64,000 nt of DNA from Pseudoalteromonas gelatinilytica (GCF_001641615.1 NZ_LRRU01000017.1:124001-188000); one strand, 5' to 3'. Positions 30,030 to 39,693 are shown, counted from the stretch's first letter. Numbers and translations are program-made. Notes: generated from the sequence alone by a model not told the origin.

Positions 30030-32195
30030 TTAATCAATATTAAACCCATGAATGATCGTTTCTGAACGAGGTAATTTCTTAATTGCTCTTTTGAAAACCT
30101 CATACTCACCAACAAAAATTGCACGTTTCTTGCTTCGAGTTAGCGCAGTATAAATCATACTACGCTCCAGAAGCTTAGACTCTTTAACACAACAAATAAT
30201 AGTATTGTCATACTCTGAACCTTGAGATTTATGAATAGTTATTGCATACGCCAAATTAATCCCTAACTCGAAGCATTGCTCTTTAGACAACGTATAAACT
30301 CTATTATTAAACTCTGCAATAATATTTTCTGTATTTTCATGAAATTCAACACCAATGATACTTCCTGTCATTCCATTAAATAGCTCTAATTCGTAATTAT
30401 TGGAAGTAACAATGATGGGATCATTTTCTTTAAGAATACTACTACCTAGTTTGATGCTTTGATCTTCATCACCTTGATTGCACACGAACTGCATCGACTG
30501 ATTTATAGCTTTGGTGTTATCAATCATCGAATGAGAAGCATGAGGGCTGATAACTTGACCAATATGAGTTTTAGAAATTTCAATTATTTTCTTTATAAGA
30601 TCTTTTTGATTCGGCTCGCATGGAACAAAAAATACTCCTTCGTCTTCTTTGTTCCATTTCGGAATATTACTGATAACTCCATTGCGAATTGACATTGACA
30701 ATTGATGTATTGGGCTACCTTGGGTTTGTCGGTGAACTTCCGTTAAGTTTGAAGTTGGCAATCGGCCTACACAAACGTGAAAGAATAAACCGAATCCAAC
30801 AGGGCTTAATTGACCTGTATCACCTACTAACAGTAAAGAAAAATTGGTGTTTTCTAAATGTCTTAAAAGTCTACTGGCTAGTGAAATATCAACCATGCTA
30901 GCTTCATCAATTATAATGATCGGCTTATGCATTTGCAGAGTTGTATTAGCATTGGCTAATTGTTTGATGAAGCCATGAATTGTAAAAGTTATATCATCAC
31001 GTCCAGTTGCTTCTCTAGCTCGCTCTTTGGCTTTGCCTGCTAGAGCAAGAATATACACGTTTCGAGAAAATCGTTCAGCAATATCAACAACAGCTTTAAG
31101 TACAGTAGTTTTGCCAGTGCCACCATAACCAGTGATAACAGATATCCGGCTAGTTAATGACATTTTCACTGCTGATTTCTGTTCATTTGTCAGCGGATAA
31201 CCAACATCTCTGTGATTTTGAACACTGTAGAGTTCAATTGCACTCACAAGTTCTTTTACTTTTACTCGTGTTATTAACCTTTGCTTTTTAAGATTACAGA
31301 TTTGTTCTTCTAACAGGGCTTCAATATATCCAACACCTGCTGTTTGAAAGTACTTTTCTTTATTTTTTGTAAAGAAGCAAACGGCACGGACTTTACATGC
31401 TTCATCAATCGCATTTTTACTATTTTCTATGCCTATCAGACTAGATACGTTTGATTGGAGATGGGGCTCTGACATAGCTGTATCGCCATTCATCAAGTGC
31501 TGATATAAAACATACTCAACAGCCCCAACTTTTCGCTCTATTGATTCATTGGAGAATCCAAGTTGCAGCGCAGTTTTGTCAATTGCATTCCAGAAGTTTT
31601 TTGTAATTGAACCGAAGGCTAATAAACCATAAGGGTTACTCTGAATACGCTCTAAAGAATTGTATTTGCATACTTTAATTATTTTCTTCGCAAGAGAAGG
31701 ATCTAAATGATTTTCCATGAGGAAATGTGCAAGTTTCATTTCTTCATGCAAGGGATTCCATCTAGAGCAAAGAGCTTTGGCTATAGGCAGGGCTATAGTG
31801 TTTGCAATAACGGAGTAATCACCCGCATCCAATAAGCGAACTAACTGACTGGAGCCTATTTTTTCTATTAATTGTTTTACTTTTTTAGGGCCTAAGTGAA
31901 TACCTCTGAAGTTAGGATGTTTGATTAAAAGGCTACTTAAGTAATTATCTGCAGGAAGTGGAACTATTATGCATTTGCTGACAATGACATTCTTTCCATA
32001 CTTTTCTGTGCGAATTATTTCACCTTTTATGGACCAAAATTCTCCTGACCCAGGAGTTCTAGTCAGTATTTTGTAATTTGCGCGAAACTTGAGTGGATAT
32101 TTTCGTCCCAATACTGTTCCTGTAAAAATTGCACCACCAAAACTTCCTGCATAGACACTTCCGATTTGAACTGTTTCATTAAAGGAGCTTCTCAT
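30030..32195 (-). CDS. RecD/TraA-like superfamily 1B DNA helicase
   Basis: The 721-residue protein has an N-terminal region with OB/SH3-like strands and a helix-hairpin-rich part (about 90-230), then ATPase motifs: GYGGTGKTT (Walker A, about residue 355), IIIDEASMVD (Walker B), GDTGQLSPVG (motif III), and the C-terminal AYAITIHKSQGSEYDNTI (motifs V/VI) ending with YTALTRSKKRAIFVG. This is RecD2 organisation with a 5'-3' helicase core. Its ATG overlaps the preceding stop by 4 bp, so it belongs to the gmt operon and is likely part of element maintenance or transfer. Confidence 0.9.
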   Translation of the reverse strand: MRSSFNETVQIGSVYAGSFGGAIFTGTVLGRKYPLKFRANYKILTRTPGSGEFWSIKGEIIRTEKYGKNVIVSKCIIVPLPADNYLSSLLIKHPNFRGIHLGPKKVKQLIEKIGSSQLVRLLDAGDYSVIANTIALPIAKALCSRWNPLHEEMKLAHFLMENHLDPSLAKKIIKVCKYNSLERIQSNPYGLLAFGSITKNFWNAIDKTALQLGFSNESIERKVGAVEYVLYQHLMNGDTAMSEPHLQSNVSSLIGIENSKNAIDEACKVRAVCFFTKNKEKYFQTAGVGYIEALLEEQICNLKKQRLITRVKVKELVSAIELYSVQNHRDVGYPLTNEQKSAVKMSLTSRISVITGYGGTGKTTVLKAVVDIAERFSRNVYILALAGKAKERAREATGRDDITFTIHGFIKQLANANTTLQMHKPIIIIDEASMVDISLASRLLRHLENTNFSLLLVGDTGQLSPVGFGLFFHVCVGRLPTSNLTEVHRQTQGSPIHQLSMSIRNGVISNIPKWNKEDEGVFFVPCEPNQKDLIKKIIEISKTHIGQVISPHASHSMIDNTKAINQSMQFVCNQGDEDQSIKLGSSILKENDPIIVTSNNYELELFNGMTGSIIGVEFHENTENIIAEFNNRVYTLSKEQCFELGINLAYAITIHKSQGSEYDNTIICCVKESKLLERSMIYTALTRSKKRAIFVGEYEVFKRAIKKLPRSETIIHGFNID

Positions 32196-32656
32196 GAAAA
32201 TGCTCTTCTGCCTGTTTCGAGAAAGTGTTCAAATTTATGTGCATCTTCTTCTTTGCTATTTCTTAATAAGATGATTTCCTTTTGCGCTAACGCCAGCTCT
32301 TTTCTTAGCTGTTCAACTTCGGCAGTGGTTCTTTCCAATTCTCTTTCTAATTTCGATGCATTTTGAGTAACCTTCTTGGTTTGAGCCTCAAGCTTAGATT
32401 CTGTTTCTTTTGTAGGAGAAACCTCTGTACCAATTCTTTCCAAATCTGATTGAAATTGTCGCCCCATTAAAGATTCTTTATTTTGAATCACTCCTCTTTT
32501 AAAACCGCACTCTTTGGCAATAAGAGAAATATTAGCATCACCAAACTGATTAACTGGAAACTTAGTATTTGTTGCCAAGAGATTTGCTACATATGCAGCA
32601 TAATTATCTCTATTTATTTTAGCCTTTAAGTTTGGGGATAGTCTTTCCTTAGTCAT
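32192..32656 (-). CDS. Coiled-coil accessory protein of the gmt operon
   Basis: The 154-residue protein's first 75 residues contain a helix-turn-helix-like segment (ANISLIAKECGFKRGVIQNK); residues about 80-140 are a continuous coiled coil (LERELERTTAEVEQLRKELALAQKEI). It overlaps gmtX by 8 bp and the helicase by 4 bp. Small HTH-plus-coiled-coil proteins accompany paired tyrosine recombinases in Tn554-like and related elements (TnpC-type), so a DNA-binding or recombination-directionality role is a reasonable inference. Confidence 0.7.
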   Translation of the reverse strand: MTKERLSPNLKAKINRDNYAAYVANLLATNTKFPVNQFGDANISLIAKECGFKRGVIQNKESLMGRQFQSDLERIGTEVSPTKETESKLEAQTKKVTQNASKLERELERTTAEVEQLRKELALAQKEIILLRNSKEEDAHKFEHFLETGRRAFS

Positions 32657-33335
32657 TGCTATACCCCTTGAATACTTGTGAGTCTTTAATTTTAGTCCTT
32701 TTTAAAAGTTTGGAATCAACAACTGTTCGATCACTTCCTTGATGTATTACGTTAGCTATACCCTCGTTTTCTAAAATTAGTAATCCTTCAGTAGCTTCAA
32801 TGATAAACATTATAACTTTATGACAAGCATCAAGAGCTTCCATCTGATTATAATTATTATCTTCGAATATAGCTGAGTTTTCCTTATTTTTTGAAGAAGC
32901 AACAAGATTTTGACTATCAGTATTTAAATTTAGATCAATAAATTTATTCAGAGCTTTGATTTCATTTCGAAGATTTACTAACTCAAGCTGCTCAGTTAAA
33001 AGCTGAACACTCTGTGAAGTTAAATCACGTTTTTCAGAGTTAACAAAATAGCTATCGAGTAAATATCGATACTTTCCATTTTTTCTCAGCAGAGTAGATC
33101 GGTCTATTTTCCCTTCACCTTTTTTTGACATTGATGCTGCATGACTTTCTTCAATATCAATCATAGAATTAAAGGTTTTTACGGTATAGTCTGCCAAGAC
33201 ACTTACGTTATCAAAAACAATATGTGAGCTTTTTAAAGAGCTTAATATTTCCTTAATCTTACTTATTCGATTTTGCACTTTAATATCAACAGATGTCTTG
33301 AATCTATTAGTCCCCTTACTTGCCCCCCTAGCCAT
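32649..33335 (-). CDS. gmtX: Gamma-mobile-trio protein GmtX (putative)
   Basis: 228 residues from the ATG at 33333-33335. There is no tyrosine-recombinase motif. STLLRKNGKYRYLLDSYF followed by a helical region is like the small third protein of recombinase trios (DUF6262-like region). It overlaps the end of gmtZ by 8 bp and the next gene by 8 bp, so all are translated together. Assignment to GmtX rests on gene order (gmtY-gmtZ-gmtX), size and context, not on a motif of known function. Confidence 0.72.
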   Translation of the reverse strand: MARGASKGTNRFKTSVDIKVQNRISKIKEILSSLKSSHIVFDNVSVLADYTVKTFNSMIDIEESHAASMSKKGEGKIDRSTLLRKNGKYRYLLDSYFVNSEKRDLTSQSVQLLTEQLELVNLRNEIKALNKFIDLNLNTDSQNLVASSKNKENSAIFEDNNYNQMEALDACHKVIMFIIEATEGLLILENEGIANVIHQGSDRTVVDSKLLKRTKIKDSQVFKGYSND

Positions 33336-36300
33336 TTTGTAGATCACTCAGTCGGATGTTGTTTAACTTATGATTTTCAAGTGGCTTTCTCAAATTAATA
33401 ATTACTTCATCCTTTGATATCCCTTCTTTCTCTGCAATATCTCTGACAAGCCCACGTAATTCATCGATGAGACAAAATGTTTCAGTATTTTGTAAAAGCT
33501 GTTCAAATTTCTGTTGGTTTATGAGTATTCGATTTCGAATATGTAAAATTTCAGCTTTCAATGATGGCGTAAAATACTCTTTAAACATCTTTGCATCATT
33601 CATTCTTAACAAAAACTCAGTGGCCTGAGGGCTTTTTTCTTTTGTTTTAAGAAAGCTCTTGTGCAGCATAAAAGGTTTAGCAACAACATAATTGCTATTT
33701 GAAATGTGAGATTCTTCACTTTTTATGAATTCATCGTACTTAACTTGCAAAATTTGATAAGTATGAATCCAAGCAGCTAATTCCATTGCGACTTCATTTT
33801 TTTCGCGATCTAGTTTATCTATGCTCGATTCATCACGCACTGATTCACTATTCAATAGATTAATTTGAGACTGATAACTTTTCACTTCACTATTTAATTT
33901 GCGTATCTCAGCTAAAATCCGCGGCATATGATCTATTGTTTTTATTGAGTAATAACATTGACCACACTTATATTTACCACAATCGGAAAGAATGTCCGTA
34001 GGACATTGGCCATTAAATGGGCAAATATGTGTAGACATAAAAGACATATTAGAAGTTGGGGTTACATCAATTAAGTTGATACCACTTTTAATTTTTCCTT
34101 TATCTGACTCGGAAACCTCACTAAATGAAGTACCACCAAAGACCCGCCTAATTAGACTCGGTTCTGTATCTACAACCTCTTTCAGCTTAGTATTTACTTC
34201 GATACTTTTTGTATTTTGAAAATTAAACAGGTCATCACTTGTAGAAATATTGCCACTTCTCAAGCTTTGTGACTGACTCTCTAATATTTCGAGAACATCA
34301 TCTTTATCGAGCTGCACATAGTGATGTAAAACTGCTAATGATTCATGACCAGAAATAAACTCAGCAATAACCCAAGGCGGCAGTACTTTAATTTTCTCAC
34401 TAATGACAGATGATCGCGTACCGTGAGGCGTGTAATCTGTTTCATAATGTGTCGCTAAAGAAAAAGAATCTTTGATTAAATCTTTTTCGAGTTGATCAAA
34501 GTTATCATCTACAGTAATTTCTTCCAGAAAATTTAAGTCATCTTGATTTTTAGAGTCATTGTATAGCTCTTCATTATTCTTATACTCATCAATAAACGTA
34601 GTCATGGATTCTGGCAAAGGGTTAAGAGGCTTAGCATTAACCTTTTTCATCGCAACATGTAAATCAAAAAACAATTGAATATTGCGATACAATGTAACAG
34701 TTCTAGAATAACTAAATGGCTTACTATCGCCGACAGAGGCCAAGTGAAACAATGGGCGAATTTTTTTGTAAGGCGAATTTTTATAGCCGTTGTACACCAA
34801 CTCTGGGACAACAATATCAAGAGAGTCTTGAAAAGACTTCAAGCGCTTTAAAAGCTTAATAACTCTCGAGCTGACGAAAGGTGTCCAGCCAGACTTTTTG
34901 ACCTTATCTGTAGATACTTCAATAAAATCAGAATCTAAATTTAACTCAGACAAAACACTATCAGTCTCATCTTTTAAATGCTTATCGAAAGTATCTCTAT
35001 CTAGCCATCTGATATGTCTATGTCTTAGTCCAGTTTCTAATGCGACAGCCAGTAGAAATAACCCTTGAAAACAAGGGTAATCATATAATTTACCGTCACG
35101 CTTTGAGACAACATTTGTTAGTAGGCGAGAAGGTATTGCTTTGATCGGTATAATTTTGCCGTCGCTGTCATAGTAAATCGGAGTAAAGCCTAGTTTTTGA
35201 GTATCATAGTATGAAAATTGATACGATAACTGTCTTTCATACTTTCCCGAGTCAATTAAATAATAAAAGAACTCACATAGTGCATGCACAAGTGAGTGAA
35301 TTGCAGCAAAACACCGAGAGGGAAAGATTTTCTTATTCGTTCCCTTATTGTTTTTTTTGCTGAGAGGAAAGTCATGTTTTGAAATAGGGTTAATGAAACC
35401 GGATGTATACTCATTTCCTTTTTGCTCTTCGAGCCACTCAAAAAATAAAGAAATTGATTTTAAGTTGTTGTAATACGATGATTCACCATTATTACCTTTG
35501 ATGCTAGTTAATAATGATGGGATATTTCCACCAAAATCTTGGTTTCCATCAATGAAAATTCGATTAAAACCTATAGGACAGGAAGGTACCGCTTTATCTC
35601 CTGCTGATTGAAATAAATCTACAAATAAATATTTATTAAGTAGGCCAAGCGCCCTCGTATCATTGCGTTCAGTAGACATAAAGTTTCTACTTCGATATTT
35701 CAAATATGCTCTTTGCAGCTCAATCCAAGTCGAAGCTTTTTCATTGTTATCATTTTTTAGTAAATCATCGATGTTATGAATTGTGAGAGAGCGATTAGTA
35801 TTTAATAAAAAGCTAATTCTATCTATATCAAAGTTACATCGATCAGGTGCATATCGATATAAAGTTGTTAATACATGATGAAACGGTAGGCTGTAATGTG
35901 GTGAATGATATGCAGAATCATTGATTTTCTTTTGATACATAGCTTTTGAAAACGCGATTACCTCATCAATATCGATATCTTCAATTTTATACCATGTCGA
36001 CGCGATGAAAATCTTATATGCATAATCTCGACAGTAAGTATTATCACTATCTGGTAAATATTCAGATAAGTCATCAATTTTTGAAGATTTATTCATAAAG
36101 CAATTTCTGAAAAGCGCTAATAGCTCTGGATAGATCTCTATTGCATGCTCAAACCAAATACGATTTTTACTAGATTTCGGGAATGCGTATGAAGTAGGTA
36201 ATAAAATAGCTTTTCTAGCATAAAGCGCATAAAAGAAAACTCTCAGCCCTGACTTAATCGGTTTAAAAAAAGCTTTGGTAAATTTAGCTTGATTACTATT

Positions 36301-36597
36301 AGGAATGTAAGGCAAGAACTTTCTAAAACTATTTAACGAGATTGAGTCTTGAGGTTCATCACTTATAGCAAATACATCATACAGCCATTGCTCAGTAAAT
36401 AGCTCTGAGTTCAACTCATGGTTGTGGTAAAATTTGTAAATTGCACATCTGCTGTTAGTCTTCGTCGTAATAGAGCTAGCTGAAACTTTCAGATCCCCAC
36501 GTATAACATTGAAAGTATCTCTAAAAGCTAAATGAATAGCATCTGATAACTCTTTATTAGATAAAAGTAAAATTAACTCATTAGTAGCATTAAACAC
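33328..36597 (-). CDS. gmtZ: Gamma-mobile-trio large integrase GmtZ
   Basis: The 1089-residue protein has tyrosine-recombinase catalytic positions in the middle third: TGLRHRHIRWLD (Arg I), PHGTRSSVISEKI (HxxR), and ISGHESLAVLHHYVQLD (His and nucleophile Tyr). A Cys cluster follows (CPFNGQCPTDILSDCGKYKCGQCYYS), probably binding zinc, then a coiled coil (IRKLNSEVKSYQSQINLLNSE). The size, several hundred residues beyond ordinary integrases, and the position after gmtY fit GmtZ. Its start overlaps the gmtY end by 8 bp. Confidence 0.85.
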   Translation of the reverse strand: MFNATNELILLLSNKELSDAIHLAFRDTFNVIRGDLKVSASSITTKTNSRCAIYKFYHNHELNSELFTEQWLYDVFAISDEPQDSISLNSFRKFLPYIPNSNQAKFTKAFFKPIKSGLRVFFYALYARKAILLPTSYAFPKSSKNRIWFEHAIEIYPELLALFRNCFMNKSSKIDDLSEYLPDSDNTYCRDYAYKIFIASTWYKIEDIDIDEVIAFSKAMYQKKINDSAYHSPHYSLPFHHVLTTLYRYAPDRCNFDIDRISFLLNTNRSLTIHNIDDLLKNDNNEKASTWIELQRAYLKYRSRNFMSTERNDTRALGLLNKYLFVDLFQSAGDKAVPSCPIGFNRIFIDGNQDFGGNIPSLLTSIKGNNGESSYYNNLKSISLFFEWLEEQKGNEYTSGFINPISKHDFPLSKKNNKGTNKKIFPSRCFAAIHSLVHALCEFFYYLIDSGKYERQLSYQFSYYDTQKLGFTPIYYDSDGKIIPIKAIPSRLLTNVVSKRDGKLYDYPCFQGLFLLAVALETGLRHRHIRWLDRDTFDKHLKDETDSVLSELNLDSDFIEVSTDKVKKSGWTPFVSSRVIKLLKRLKSFQDSLDIVVPELVYNGYKNSPYKKIRPLFHLASVGDSKPFSYSRTVTLYRNIQLFFDLHVAMKKVNAKPLNPLPESMTTFIDEYKNNEELYNDSKNQDDLNFLEEITVDDNFDQLEKDLIKDSFSLATHYETDYTPHGTRSSVISEKIKVLPPWVIAEFISGHESLAVLHHYVQLDKDDVLEILESQSQSLRSGNISTSDDLFNFQNTKSIEVNTKLKEVVDTEPSLIRRVFGGTSFSEVSESDKGKIKSGINLIDVTPTSNMSFMSTHICPFNGQCPTDILSDCGKYKCGQCYYSIKTIDHMPRILAEIRKLNSEVKSYQSQINLLNSESVRDESSIDKLDREKNEVAMELAAWIHTYQILQVKYDEFIKSEESHISNSNYVVAKPFMLHKSFLKTKEKSPQATEFLLRMNDAKMFKEYFTPSLKAEILHIRNRILINQQKFEQLLQNTETFCLIDELRGLVRDIAEKEGISKDEVIINLRKPLENHKLNNIRLSDLQNG

Positions 36598-37954
36598 TTA
36601 CAGTCTCCTTATTATTTTTTTGGGGTAGGAGCTTTTCTAGTTTTTTTAATTCTTTTTCATGATATTTAATTCTGATTTCATGAATATTAATTTTTTCTCT
36701 CGAAAACATTTCTTCATTCGCATAAGCAATTTGGGCTAACAATAGATCCTGATCTGCTTTGGCATATACTTCGGTTGATTTAATTGAAGCATGGCCCATT
36801 AAAATTTTTACATAAGATATATTTAAGCCATAGTCACCTTGCGGCAGTGGAAGATAATTCAAAGTATATACACCGTAGCTATGTCTAAGAGAGTGAATTG
36901 AAATACCTTCAATATTTCCATCACAAGAGACACTAGCGTGCTTTTTAAATTGTTTTTCTCGACTACTGCGATCTGATAAGAAATAAGGTTTTCCCGTCTT
37001 TTGGTTTTGGAAAATAAATTTATGGGGCATCATATTATTTCTTTCATATCTGAGGTACTTCTCAAGGTTTTTAAAAAAGATCGACTTAAAGGGCTCAATT
37101 AAAAATGTCATTTTCGTTTGTCTACCTTTCCAGCAAAGTTGCTCGGCTTCTTTTTCTGAAAGCCCTTTTAGCCTGCTCTTATCTGCCCAAGGACTGTTTA
37201 GCTCAACTTCATAATTCATTTGATTGATATCTGATATTGTGAGCTGAAGACACTCGTGGACTCGACAACCTGAGGCTGCTAAGAATGCATATATAGTCTT
37301 ATCTCTGTAACTCGTAGCAGCATCAATAAGCTTTGCGATACAATCAAGAGGAAAGTGTCTGACATTTTTTCTCGACCGGTCTACGACACGCTTTAGAATA
37401 CCAAGCCTGACTTTTTTAAGCTTATCGGGGCTTTTAGCTATTACACCTCCTAGCAAACTATTTTCCTTTACTTTTTTTGCTTCAAAAGTAGTGACATCAC
37501 GATATTGAATTTTGAGTATTCTGCTGATTTTTGGGTTTTCGAATGACCCTATTTTTAATTCGTAGTATTGAATAAAACTCGTTAATGCTGCATTTATAAC
37601 TGAAATCGAAGAATATGCTGTATTTTTATTCTTTTTATTTTCTATAGCAATTTTTTTAGCCAGTTCAATATCTGAATCAACACCGAAAGTCAGGTATGAA
37701 TTATATGAATATATAATATCTTCAATAATAGAATCTGTTATGGTTCTCTTTACTGACTCTATTTCATAAGCACGATGCAAATAGTTAAGAAAGCGTAATA
37801 TATGCTCAAGATAAACTTTAATTGTACTTGATGAATAACCTCGACTTTTTAAATCACGAGCATACAAAGCAATTGAAGGATAAACAGTACCACTTTCATC
37901 TGTCACAACAGCATCCAGTTTATTTCCAATAAAATAAAATTTTTTACGAAGCAT
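36590..37954 (-). CDS. gmtY: Gamma-mobile-trio tyrosine recombinase GmtY
   Basis: The 454-residue protein has an N-terminal SAM-like core-binding domain (YLEHILRFLNYLHRAYE) and a catalytic domain with AASGCRVHECLQLTISDI (Arg I), HSLRHSYGVYTLNY (HxxR) and ILMGHASIKSTEVYAKAD (His and nucleophile Tyr). All catalytic residues are present, so it should be active. It is the first gene of a five- or six-gene minus-strand operon with overlapping ends. It presumably acts together with GmtZ at the island ends. Confidence 0.9.
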   Translation of the reverse strand: MLRKKFYFIGNKLDAVVTDESGTVYPSIALYARDLKSRGYSSSTIKVYLEHILRFLNYLHRAYEIESVKRTITDSIIEDIIYSYNSYLTFGVDSDIELAKKIAIENKKNKNTAYSSISVINAALTSFIQYYELKIGSFENPKISRILKIQYRDVTTFEAKKVKENSLLGGVIAKSPDKLKKVRLGILKRVVDRSRKNVRHFPLDCIAKLIDAATSYRDKTIYAFLAASGCRVHECLQLTISDINQMNYEVELNSPWADKSRLKGLSEKEAEQLCWKGRQTKMTFLIEPFKSIFFKNLEKYLRYERNNMMPHKFIFQNQKTGKPYFLSDRSSREKQFKKHASVSCDGNIEGISIHSLRHSYGVYTLNYLPLPQGDYGLNISYVKILMGHASIKSTEVYAKADQDLLLAQIAYANEEMFSREKINIHEIRIKYHEKELKKLEKLLPQKNNKETVSV

Positions 37955-38416
37955 TCTAATTTCTACTCAACACAGAAGACAAAAAGAAATATAACAGCAA
38001 CTTTTAAATTTGCAACCCTTTGATTAGAAAGAATATTTATGACAAAAAAAGATATTTTCAGATTTTTTAAAGATGTTAATTAATACAAAATTAAGATATA
38101 AAACAAAACAACTGCTTATAAAGTAATTTAGTTAACTTAGATGAAAAGGTAAGTGAGATTAGAGTAAAAAATTTCTCGAAATTATTTTAATGAGTAGCTA
38201 ATTAAGAGAGTATTTTCATGTTATTGACCATATTTTTATAGTTTAAAATGATAATTATAGATTGGGAGGGGGGGAGGAGGTATTAAAAATTAAGAATTCT
38301 CTTCTCAATTCATAACATTGAAAAGGTAAGCAAATTAGCTCACCATTATTGTTTGTGAAGATACAGTTAGACAAACCCGCTTTTGAACAAGAGGAAGTTG
38401 GCTCACCGACCATTCA
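37955..38416. other. Non-coding stretch upstream of gmtY
   Basis: AT-rich sequence with a G-rich tract (GGGAGGGGGGGAGGAGG, about 38264-38280) and two direct copies of a GAAAAGGTAAGNNANATTAG-type motif about 176 bp apart (38145 and 38322). It presumably holds the gmt promoter on the minus strand and perhaps recombinase-binding repeats. No ORF is seen. Confidence 0.4.
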
Positions 38417-39313
38417 TCATTTCTCCAACCTTAATAAATGCCGAAAGATTGATTCGTAACGTCTGCTAACCTGAGAAGCGGAACTTAACATCCCGAGTAG
38501 CTTCGCCTTGTTTTCAGGTTTTAGGCGTCCTTCGATGTACTCGACGTATAACTCGTGGATCGCTTCATGGTGCTTATTTTGGACCTGTAAGCCTTTATCG
38601 TTAATTGCGACGCCTGTCACTAGCTTGGTCTTTTCCGGAGGGCGAGAAAACTCTTTATGATACTGATAACCGTAACCGTGTATTAGCTTCTTAACCTCCC
38701 ATATAAAAGCCCCTGAGACAGTCTTTCCTGAAAACGTTAAGTCGTCCACATAGACCGTAAAGGTTATCTGATTAGTAGCGGACAACTCGCCTATTTTTTC
38801 GAACATCGGCAAAGACGAAAAGAACGCTAAGATCTGACTTAAAGGACTCCCCGTCGGGATATGGCCATTAACACACGCTAGATTTGTAACTATTTTTGAT
38901 ACATCAGGTGAGCAGAATAAACAGGACCTGAAAAACTGATAGACGGCTTCTCGTTTCGTTGACAGGTAATATTTCTTAATATCGAGTTTTACCAGCGCGG
39001 AGCCTTCTTCGTGGGCCATGGCATTCGTTATATGAGATTTTTTCTTGACCCCTGAATGTAGGTATTCAGGAGTTTCAATTCGCTGTAAGAGGTTAAATAG
39101 CCTCTTGTGGAGCTGCTCTAAGGTTGGCTTCGGGACTTGGACTTCTCGGCTTTTACCATTCTTTTGAATAGTGAATATTCGAAAATTATTTTCGTTTTCG
39201 GATAAGCTCCGTAAGGCTTTAAGGTCCATACCGAGTAACTCGGCTAGCTTCTTTTTTGCCTGTAATCTATATAAGGGCGATTGTTCTTTGGGATAACGGT
39301 TCCGTGTTCTCAG
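38417..39313 (-). CDS. Retron-type reverse transcriptase
   Basis: I extend the gene to a CTG at 39311-39313, giving 298 residues, because the frame upstream of the first ATG (39229) reads SPLYRLQAKKKLAELLG, the standard N-terminus of retron RTs, and GGAGGAATAAAAA stands just before the CTG. No ATG, GTG or TTG exists between the upstream stop and that point. Motifs: TNAMAH (NAxxH box X), LVKLDIKKYY, TGSPLSQ, YVDDLTF catalytic box, and KLVTGVAIN (VTG box Y). It makes msDNA from the RNA encoded at 39568-39693 and is one part of an anti-phage retron. Confidence 0.9.
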   Translation of the reverse strand: MRTRNRYPKEQSPLYRLQAKKKLAELLGMDLKALRSLSENENNFRIFTIQKNGKSREVQVPKPTLEQLHKRLFNLLQRIETPEYLHSGVKKKSHITNAMAHEEGSALVKLDIKKYYLSTKREAVYQFFRSCLFCSPDVSKIVTNLACVNGHIPTGSPLSQILAFFSSLPMFEKIGELSATNQITFTVYVDDLTFSGKTVSGAFIWEVKKLIHGYGYQYHKEFSRPPEKTKLVTGVAINDKGLQVQNKHHEAIHELYVEYIEGRLKPENKAKLLGMLSSASQVSRRYESIFRHLLRLEK

Positions 39314-39533
39314 TTTTTATTCCTCCAACGATATAGTTATCTAGAGGTCCCGAGCCATCACCCTCGACGAGCCACTCCAAAAAGTTGCCTATCGGGTCCT
39401 CAACCCATCTATAAAATCTATAGAAAGCCAAGAGTTTAGTAAGCCATTTACATGGCTTGACTAGATGTTTAACGACTTTACGTCGCTTTATTCGGGTCTG
39501 TTCTTCTTTGCTTGGGTCGTCTGTATTAGACAT
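39267..39533 (-). CDS. Small retron accessory protein
   Basis: The 88-residue protein has a basic N-terminus (TRIKRRKVVKHLVKPCKW) followed by aromatic, amphipathic sequence (AFYRFYRWVEDPIGNFLEWL). There is no clear membrane helix. It lies between the msr-msd RNA and the RT, overlapping the RT start by 47 bp in another frame, so the two are translationally linked. Retron effectors are often encoded here, so it is a candidate toxin or effector; I do not recognise the family. Confidence 0.7.
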   Translation of the reverse strand: MSNTDDPSKEEQTRIKRRKVVKHLVKPCKWLTKLLAFYRFYRWVEDPIGNFLEWLVEGDGSGPLDNYIVGGIKTENTEPLSQRTIALI

Positions 39534-39567
39534 AACTTTATCCTCATGGTTACCGGGGCGATTGCCA

Positions 39568-39693
39568 CCGTCTCACTCGTAACTTAAGGACGGGAGAAAA
39601 GAACAGTTTTTATCCTCCAGATTCCAAGACCGTTCGTTTCTCACCGAACGGCCTGCACGTCATTCATTGATACATGTCATACGAGTAATACGG
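39568..39693 (-). ncRNA. Retron msr-msd RNA
   Basis: The arms CCGTATTACTCGTA (a1, 39680-39693) and TACGAGTGAGACGG (a2, 39568-39581) pair over 14 positions with one mismatch and one G-U pair. They enclose about 98 nt with two hairpins: CCGTTCG/CGAACGG (39630-39651) and GGAG/CTCC-closed (39593-39618). It lies directly upstream of the accessory gene and RT on the same strand, the standard retron layout. The branching G and msd boundary cannot be fixed by eye. Confidence 0.72.
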
